The notes beneath the pieces were generated by a model, which searched no databases, was not told the origin of the DNA, and saw only the letters and a list, made by a program, of their open reading frames with translations. DNA of 10,201 nucleotides from an uncultured Oscillospiraceae bacterium. GTDB taxonomy: Bacteria > Bacillota_A > Clostridia > Oscillospirales > Oscillospiraceae. Shown piece after piece: positions 6,773 to 10,201 of the stretch (the first letter of the stretch is position 1; each line of letters starts with the position of its first letter). The position numbers and the translations under genes were made by a program. The stretch is taken from assembly GCA_910579155.1 (NCBI GenBank), contig CAJTTS010000105.1, forward strand, positions 1-10,201, written 5' to 3'.

Positions 6773-6814
6773 CGATTTGGGACAGTCCGCTGGGCGGCGG
6801 ACTGTCCCAAATCG
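6773..6814. repeat. 18-bp perfect inverted repeat in the oriT region
   Basis: The left arm 6773-6790 (CGATTTGGGACAGTCCGC) is the exact reverse complement of 6797-6814, with a 6-nt loop TGGGCG. No U-tract follows on either strand, so it is more likely a protein-binding or transfer structure than a terminator. Confidence 0.75.
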
Positions 6815-6836
6815 CATCGCCGCGCCAGCGGCGATG
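6815..6836. repeat. 9-bp perfect inverted repeat in the oriT region
   Basis: CATCGCCGC (6815-6823) and GCGGCGATG (6828-6836) with a 4-nt loop GCCA. It directly abuts the preceding 18-bp repeat with no gap. Confidence 0.7.
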
Positions 6837-6848
6837 GCCCCCGGCAGG

Positions 6849-6899
6849 GCGAAATACACAGAGTACAAACCGAAGGTTTGTGCGATGGGTGTATTTCGC
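6849..6899. repeat. Nested inverted repeat in the oriT region
   Basis: The outer arms GCGAAATACAC (6849-6859) and GTGTATTTCGC (6889-6899) enclose an inner hairpin, ACAAACC (6865-6871) / GGTTTGT (6875-6881), with loop GAA. It has the same nested plan as the oriT-like hairpin at 181-220. Confidence 0.75.
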
Positions 6900-6962
6900 T
6901 CTCAAACGGCGAGGCCTTTGAGGTGGCGTTCGCTCCGCTCACGCCCTTTCGATTGACGTCCA

Positions 6963-7178
6963 TCACTCCACTCCCCGCACATCGTCCTTGACCAACAGGT
7001 TCCGCCCCTGGTTGGCCGACATGAACCGCTCCAGTGTGTCGCTGCGGATGATGGTCTTGCGCCCCACTTTGAGAACGGGCAGCTTCTTCCACTCCACCAG
7101 CTTCCGCATGGTGTTCCTCCCGATGCCGCTGCACTCGGCGGCTTCTTCAATGGTCATGCCCATTTTGATGGTTATCAT
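6963..7178 (-). CDS. xis: Excisionase-like winged helix-turn-helix protein
   Basis: A 71-residue DNA-binding protein of the Tn916 Xis / MerR-like excisionase type. The core MTIEEAAECSGIGRNTMRKL (8-27) is the helix-turn-helix; KKLPVLKVGRKTIIRSDTLERFM (31-53) is the wing and following helix. Family members bend DNA at att sites to drive integrase toward excision, and some also repress transcription. The start at 7178 (MITIKMGMTI) has GAAAGGAG ten bases upstream; the frame extends to 7256, but that would overlap the promoter. It is the first gene of the leftward xis-oriT-relaxase unit and is divergent from the XRE regulator, so excision and mobilization are probably induced together. Confidence 0.85.
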   Translation of the reverse strand: MITIKMGMTIEEAAECSGIGRNTMRKLVEWKKLPVLKVGRKTIIRSDTLERFMSANQGRNLLVKDDVRGVE

Positions 7179-7207
7179 TGGTGTCACGCTCCTTTCAATA
7201 TACTCAT

Positions 7208-7217
7208 TTTGCAACTC
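7208..7217. promoter_or_regulatory. Putative operator, left half-site
   Basis: TTTGCAACTC is the exact reverse complement of GAGTTGCAAA at 7296-7305. It falls about 5 to 14 bases downstream of the expected start of the leftward xis transcript, a position suited to repression. Recognition by the XRE protein is inferred. Confidence 0.4.
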
Positions 7218-7227
7218 TTGCTGATTT

Positions 7228-7256
7228 ATTATAATCAGTTTGCCACCACTTGTCAA
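7228..7256 (-). promoter_or_regulatory. Consensus sigma-A promoter of xis/relaxase
   Basis: On the minus strand TTGACA (7256-7251), a 17-bp spacer and TATAAT (7233-7228): both hexamers are perfect consensus at ideal spacing. It lies about 50 bp upstream of the xis start. Such strength in a quiescent element implies tight repression. Confidence 0.85.
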
Positions 7257-7295
7257 CTCATTTTAAGGGCGTTCAATAAAATTTTTTGAAAAATA

Positions 7296-7305
7296 GAGTT
7301 GCAAA
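7296..7305. promoter_or_regulatory. Putative operator, right half-site
   Basis: GAGTTGCAAA is the inverted copy of 7208-7217 and overlaps the -35 hexamer of the rightward promoter, so the same protein bound here could repress its own gene. A second imperfect palindrome (TTCAATAAAATTTTTTGAA, 7272-7290) lies between the two sites. Confidence 0.4.
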
Positions 7306-7327
7306 TTAAATCCGCTTGTGCTATACT
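7299..7327 (+). promoter_or_regulatory. Sigma-A promoter of the XRE regulator/integrase unit
   Basis: TTGCAA (7299-7304), a 17-bp spacer and TATACT (7322-7327), about 25 bp upstream of the regulator start. Good but not perfect hexamers at ideal spacing. Confidence 0.75.
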
Positions 7328-7351
7328 AACACTCGAAAGGAGGCTGGGCCG

Positions 7352-8002
7352 ATGAACAAAGACATAGCCTTTACCCCAAAGCAGGTCGGACAGCGCATCA
7401 AAGAGCGCAGGAACGAGATCAATATCTCCATGCCGGAACTGGGCAGGCGGGTAGGGGTAAACAAGTCCACCATCCAAAGATACGAAACAGATGGGGTAGA
7501 CCCCAAGCGCACCATGATTATCAACGGACTGGCGGAGGCGCTTCTCACCACCCCCGAATGGCTGACAGGGTTATCCGATGAAAAGGAGTACAATTCCAAG
7601 ACCCTGTGCCAGATGGATATTGAGAAGCACATAGCGGCCTATCTGGACGAACTGACGGCTACCGTCAAAGGTGAGCCGCACCAACAGCTTTTGACCACCT
7701 TCCTGGGCCGGATCGTTGACCTCTACTCCGTGTTCTGCGTCCACTTCGCCAGGGCGATGGCCGAGGCAGATCAGATTGCAGAGGACGAGGGCTTGAAGAA
7801 GTCCCTCATGCGGTACGCCATTGAGTCCGGGGCCGTTACGGAGAAGGTCTACCGCAGGGAGATGGAGGAGCCGGTGGAGGACATGAAGCGGTTCATGGAC
7901 GGGCTTCTGCACATCTATGACGAGGGGCGCACCAAAATGAAGATAGGCGATCTGCTGGATATGAGCAGCGAGGCCCGTGAACGGCTGAACGGGCAGAATT
8001 GA
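7352..8002 (+). CDS. XRE-family helix-turn-helix transcriptional regulator
   Basis: A 216-residue Cro/CI-type regulator. The DNA-binding domain covers about 11-73: QVGQRIKERRNEINISMPEL (11-30), then GRRVGVNKSTIQRYETDGVD, with VNKSTIQRYE as the recognition helix, closing with LTTPEWLTG. The remaining 140 residues are mainly helical (KHIAAYLDELTATVKG, FARAMAEADQIAEDEGLKK, EEPVEDMKRFMDGLLHIY) and probably serve oligomerisation or signal sensing; no peptidase or ligand domain is recognisable. The start at 7352 has AAAGGAGG eight bases upstream; an in-frame ATG at 7316 precedes the promoter's expected start site and is rejected. It sits between the divergent promoters and int, like the maintenance regulators of many IMEs, and probably represses xis. 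Confidence 0.88.
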   Translation: MNKDIAFTPKQVGQRIKERRNEINISMPELGRRVGVNKSTIQRYETDGVDPKRTMIINGLAEALLTTPEWLTGLSDEKEYNSKTLCQMDIEKHIAAYLDELTATVKGEPHQQLLTTFLGRIVDLYSVFCVHFARAMAEADQIAEDEGLKKSLMRYAIESGAVTEKVYRREMEEPVEDMKRFMDGLLHIYDEGRTKMKIGDLLDMSSEARERLNGQN

Positions 8003-8101
8003 TCCGTGGCACCTTGACAACGAAAAATGCCAGTCAGTACGACTGGCTGGCGTGACATGATTGAACGCACATCATACGTCACAGGCCCGATTGCCACGGA
8101 T
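8002..8101 (+). repeat. Nested inverted repeats forming a possible three-stem structure before int
   Basis: The outer stem is ATCCGTGGCA (8002-8011) with TGCCACGGAT (8092-8101), perfect over 10 bp. Inside are two hairpins: GCCAGTC/GACTGGC (8029-8035, 8041-8047; 5-nt loop) and GTGACATGAT/ATCAT-AC-GTCAC (8052-8061, 8071-8082; 9-nt loop, 2-nt bulge). It starts at the last base of the regulator's stop codon and ends a few bases before the int ribosome site AAAGGAG. As RNA it could control int translation or processing; as DNA it could be recombinase arm sites. No T-tract, so not a standard terminator. Confidence 0.6.
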
Positions 8102-8122
8102 AGAAAGGAGTAAAATTTATCT

Positions 8123-9421
8123 ATGGCAAAAGGTTCTGTACGCAAAAAAGGTAAAAAATGGTACTACCGCTTCTATATCGAGGACGAGAGCGGAAATCGG
8201 GTGCAGAAGGAATATCCCGGCACCGAGAGCAAGTCCGAGACGGAAGCCCTTCTCCGCAAGGCGATGGAGGACTATGAGGAAAAGCGGTTCGTGGCAAAGG
8301 CGGAAAACATCACCGTGGGCGATATGCTGGATATGTGGGTGGAGGAAGAACTGAAGCCCGGTACATTGAGCAATGGTACGGTGATGGCCTATCAGGGGAC
8401 AGTGCGCCGCATCAAGCAGCACCCCCTGGGCAAGCGGAAACTGAAAACCGTGACCGCCGACCATCTGCAAGCTTTCATCGACTTCATGAGCTACGGCGGC
8501 ACTAATTCCGATGGAACGACCTCCCCGCCCATGAGCCGGGGCTATATGCTCCAATTCTCGGCGGTGTTGCAAAACTCGTTCCGCTTCGCTGTGTTCCCCA
8601 AACGGCTCATCACGTTCAACCCCATGCAATATGTGAAACTGCGGGGAAGGAAGCCGGAGGCGGACATCTTCTCGGAGGACATGGGGGACACCGCTGCGGT
8701 TCCCACCATCAGCTATGAGCAGTTCCGGGCGTTGGAGGGCTTTCTGAAAAAGAAAGACAATCCGGCCCTGCTGCCCGTCCAGATCGCCTATTATACCGGG
8801 CTTCGTATTGGCGAGGTCTGTGCCCTCACCTGGAAGGACATCAACCTGGACGAGCAGTATCTGACAGTGCGGCGGAGCATCCGCTACAACGGGGCGAGGC
8901 ACAAGACGGAGATCGGGGCCACCAAGCGGAAGAAAGTCCGCACTGTGGACTTCTGCGACACGTTGGCGGCAATCCTCAAAACGGCCAAGAGAGAACAGAG
9001 CAAGAACCGCCTGCGCTATGGCGAGTTCTACCGTCTCAACTACTATACCGAGGTCAGAGAGAAAGACCGTATCTATTATGAGGTCTACACCCTGCCGAGG
9101 ACGGAGGATGCGCCGGAGGGGTACAAGGAGATTTCCTTTGTCTGCCTCCGGCCTGATGGGGCGATAGAGACGCCATCGACGGTGAGCATCATGTGCCGCA
9201 AGGCAAAGGAGAAGGTAGAGGGTTTGGCGGACTTTCACTTCCATATGCTCCGTCACACCTTCACGAGTAACCTCTTGTCCAACGGGGCCGCACCCAAGGA
9301 CGTGCAGGAGCTGCTGGGGCACTCGGACGTTAGTACCACGATGAACATTTACGCCCATTCTACGAGGGAAGCCAAGCGGTCATCGGCAAGGCTTCTGGAT
9401 AAGGTGGTCAACGGGGAGTAA
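8123..9421 (+). CDS. int: Tyrosine recombinase / integrase (Tn916 Int-like)
   Basis: A 432-residue site-specific recombinase that integrates and excises the element. The N-terminal arm-binding domain ([20 protein letters not shown]) is the Tn916-type AP2-like fold; a SAM-like core-binding domain follows (about 63-165, [20 protein letters not shown]). The catalytic domain has all expected residues: R228 in [14 protein letters not shown], a Lys near 268 in the [15 protein letters not shown] hairpin, H374 and R377 in [10 protein letters not shown]400 in [10 protein letters not shown] and nucleophile Y410 in MNIYAH. The AAAGGAG ribosome site is 12 bases from the ATG. It lies 120 bp after the regulator on the same strand, probably one transcript. 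The stop codon is 25 bp from the right direct repeat, the usual position of int at an element end. Confidence 0.95.
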   Translation: MAKGSVRKKGKKWYYRFYIEDESGNRVQKEYPGTESKSETEALLRKAMEDYEEKRFVAKAENITVGDMLDMWVEEELKPGTLSNGTVMAYQGTVRRIKQHPLGKRKLKTVTADHLQAFIDFMSYGGTNSDGTTSPPMSRGYMLQFSAVLQNSFRFAVFPKRLITFNPMQYVKLRGRKPEADIFSEDMGDTAAVPTISYEQFRALEGFLKKKDNPALLPVQIAYYTGLRIGEVCALTWKDINLDEQYLTVRRSIRYNGARHKTEIGATKRKKVRTVDFCDTLAAILKTAKREQSKNRLRYGEFYRLNYYTEVREKDRIYYEVYTLPRTEDAPEGYKEISFVCLRPDGAIETPSTVSIMCRKAKEKVEGLADFHFHMLRHTFTSNLLSNGAAPKDVQELLGHSDVSTTMNIYAHSTREAKRSSARLLDKVVNGE

Positions 9422-9424
9422 AAA

Positions 9425-9468
9425 ACTTTCCCTTGTTTCAGCCCGTAAGGGAAAAAACAAGGGAAAGT
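9425..9468 (-). repeat. 14-bp inverted repeat overlapping the right end; possible leftward terminator
   Basis: ACTTTCCCTTGTTT (9425-9438) pairs perfectly with AAACAAGGGAAAGT (9455-9468). Rightward there is no T-tract after it. Leftward the stem is followed by a run of T residues (complement of 9420-9424), so it could stop transcription entering from the flank. The right arm lies inside the putative att repeat, so it may instead be a pair of inverted integrase core-binding sites. Confidence 0.65.
9446..9467 (+). repeat. Right direct repeat, putative attR
   Basis: Reads TAAGGGAAAAAACAAGGGAA plus AG and matches 1050-1071 at 20 of 22 positions, in direct orientation. Beginning 25 bp after the int stop codon is where attR is expected. 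It contains the internal tandem motif AAGGGAA twice. Confidence 0.5.
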
Positions 9469-9601
9469 ACATACGGTTTGAGGGTTTCACAAGCGGAAAT
9501 GCCTGATATTTCAAGGTTTTTCAAGAGGTAGAACGATAAATCCCGATTTGTTGAGTTGTATCCATGACGAGTATAGCACAACAACACAACCAAATCAACC
9601 A

Positions 9602-9631
9602 GCCGGAGAGGAAACTTCCCCGGCCTCTTTT
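9602..9631 (+). terminator. Probable rho-independent terminator in the right flank
   Basis: GCCGGAGAGG (9602-9611) pairs with CTTCCCCGGC (9615-9624) with one A-C mismatch and one G-T pair, loop AAA, followed by CTCTTTT. The stretch 9468-9601 before it holds no gene; a short open frame crosses the repeat and stops at 9531, possibly the tail of a flanking gene. Confidence 0.45.
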
Positions 9632-9690
9632 GCGACCCGCTGTGCCTCCCTTACCCGGCGCATACGAGGCCCGTCCACTGAAAAAAGTAG

Positions 9691-9719
9691 TGGACGCGAC
9701 CGCATAGCTGTGGTAGAAT
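9691..9719 (+). promoter_or_regulatory. Promoter of the flanking nuclease gene, with an overlapping palindrome
   Basis: TGGACG (9691-9696), a 17-bp spacer and TAGAAT (9714-9719) preceded by TGG (extended -10). An inverted repeat GTCCACT/AGTGGAC (9673-9679, 9689-9695) overlaps the -35, so a repressor may bind there. The gene starts 22 bp downstream of the -10. Confidence 0.5.
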
Positions 9720-9741
9720 GAAGTGAAGGAAGGTGAGAACG

Positions 9742-10201
9742 GTGGACGGGGAAACAACAATCGCCCAGGGGTTGCACGTCACTGATGACAGTGCGGGCTA
9801 TGATGCCGCCTGCAAGCGTGTCCTGTCTGAAAAGGCAATCCTGGCGCGGATTATGAAGTCCTGCCTGGAAGAATACAAGGACTGCGATGTCAACGATATT
9901 GCTGAGAAATACATAGAGGGCCAACCCCAAGTGTCCGTCGTCCCGGTGCTGCCGGACGAGGGCAGCACAGTCATCAACGGCATGGACACCGAAGACAAAT
10001 CGGTGCGTGAAGGGACAGTCACCTATGACATTCGCTTCCGGGCCATCGTCCCCGGCTCCGAGGAGCGGATTGCCCTCATCATCAACGTGGAGGCACAGAA
10101 TGATTTTTACCCCGGCTATCCGCTGATAAAGCGCGGTGTATACTACTGTTGCCGCATGATTTCTTCCCAGTATGGCCGGGAGTTCACCGGCCCCCACTAT
10201 G
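9742..10201 (+). CDS. PD-(D/E)XK nuclease-family protein (Rpn/PDDEXK_2-like), partial
   Basis: Runs off the right edge; 153 residues are visible. The N-terminal part (to about 60) is helical (CKRVLSEKAILARIMKSCLEEY), then MDTEDKSVREGTVTYDIRFR (81-100) and ALIINVEAQNDFYPGYPLIK (111-130). D96 with E117-x-Q119 matches the D...E-x-Q nuclease core of the Rpn/PDDEXK_2 families, annotated as recombination-promoting nucleases or putative transposases. In Clostridia these proteins occur as many dispersed copies of uncertain function. A GTG start at 9742 is supported by AAGGTGAG four bases upstream and the extended -10 promoter. It lies outside the right repeat, so it is flank rather than IME cargo. 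Confidence 0.7.
   Translation, partial: MDGETTIAQGLHVTDDSAGYDAACKRVLSEKAILARIMKSCLEEYKDCDVNDIAEKYIEGQPQVSVVPVLPDEGSTVINGMDTEDKSVREGTVTYDIRFRAIVPGSEERIALIINVEAQNDFYPGYPLIKRGVYYCCRMISSQYGREFTGPHY

Larger units (their letters stand above)
6713..6962. other. Hairpin-rich intergenic region, probable oriT of the element
   Basis: No gene is credible here. Three successive inverted repeats fill the space between excisionase and relaxase (6773-6814, 6815-6836 and 6849-6899, the last with a nested hairpin). On the minus strand the nested hairpin (ACAAACC-TTC-GGTTTGT) is followed by GTATTTCGCCCTG (6858-6846), whose CGCCCT resembles the end of the nick sequence AAGTGCGCCCT. Position directly upstream of the relaxase plus this architecture make it the likely transfer origin; the nick position is inferred. 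Confidence 0.6.
1050..9467 (+). mobile_element. Integrative and mobilizable element, about 8.4 kb (putative)
   Basis: The interval is bounded by direct repeats (1050-1071 and 9446-9467) and has the standard IME parts: tyrosine integrase at one end, excisionase, XRE regulator, relaxase and a hairpin-rich oriT. No type IV secretion or coupling protein is present, so transfer would need a helper. The non-core cargo is a sigma factor, an anti-sigma-like protein and three exported proteins, all leftward, plus TnpV at the left end. The integrase and relaxase make the mobile nature secure; the exact ends are inferred from the repeat and have not been tested against an empty site. Confidence 0.65.

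Noticed and set aside
6773..6899. CRISPR-like or tandem repeat array
   Set aside because: The units are different inverted repeats, not spaced copies of one repeat.
6152..6991. 279-codon plus-strand frame over the relaxase start and oriT region
   Set aside because: Antisense to the relaxase and running through perfect inverted repeats; no domain visible.
7316..7351. Upstream ATG start for the XRE regulator
   Set aside because: It lies within the promoter spacer and has no ribosome site; ATG 7352 has AAAGGAGG at good spacing.
8117..9358. 413-codon open frame on the minus strand opposite the integrase
   Set aside because: Antisense shadow of a clear tyrosine recombinase; the translation is rich in His, Arg and Leu and shows no domain.
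890..9550. 12-bp direct repeat AATCCCGATTTG at 890-901 and 9539-9550 as alternative element ends
   Set aside because: A 12-bp match is expected by chance a few times in 10 kb; the left copy overlaps the acetyltransferase leader. The 22-bp repeat next to int is a better candidate.
9595..10197. 200-codon open frame on the minus strand
   Set aside because: Shadow of the nuclease-family gene, whose plus-strand frame has a ribosome site, a promoter and family motifs.

Overview
The window looks like accessory DNA from a low- to mid-GC Gram-positive bacterium of the class Clostridia, probably a gut Oscillospiraceae or Lachnospiraceae type. This is inferred from strong AGGAGG-type ribosome sites, a TnpV-family gene, a Tn916-type integrase/excisionase pair, a Clostridia-style MobA/MobL relaxase and a DUF4367 anti-sigma-like protein. 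No ribosomal or core metabolic gene is present to fix the species.

My reading is one small integrative and mobilizable element (IME) of about 8.4 kb, from roughly 1050 to 9467. It is bounded by a 22-bp imperfect direct repeat (20/22 identical), and the right copy begins 25 bp after the integrase stop codon. It carries a small TnpV gene at the left end (1157-1531, +), then a leftward cargo block: a sigma-70-like factor (4581-5084), a membrane-anchored DUF4367 anti-sigma-like protein (3543-4481), and three exported proteins of unknown function (3115-3531, 2342-3049, 1699-2247). Next comes the mobility and maintenance module: relaxase (5285-6712, -), a hairpin-rich presumed origin of transfer (6713-6962), an excisionase-like protein (6963-7178, -), a divergently transcribed XRE regulator (7352-8002, +) and a tyrosine integrase (8123-9421, +). 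The element has no conjugation machinery here, so it would rely on a helper element.

The regulator and excisionase share a 173-bp divergent promoter region. It has a consensus leftward promoter, a good rightward promoter, and a perfect 10-bp inverted repeat whose two copies fall on or beside them; this suggests one XRE protein controls excision/transfer and its own int operon. A 100-bp segment between the regulator and int can fold as an outer stem enclosing two hairpins.

The left flank (1-1049) holds a sugar O-acetyltransferase gene and, next to it, a second origin-of-transfer-like sequence: a perfect hairpin followed directly by AAGTGCGCCCTT, which matches the nick region of RSF1010/pSK41/pIP501-type origins. 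The IME therefore probably sits in or beside a different mobilizable element. The right flank (9468-10201) holds a terminator, a promoter and the start of a PD-(D/E)XK (Rpn/PDDEXK_2-like) nuclease gene that runs off the window.

The most interesting part is the cargo: a sigma/anti-sigma pair travelling on an IME with three unrelated exported proteins, which suggests a mobile envelope-signalling or secreted-effector module.
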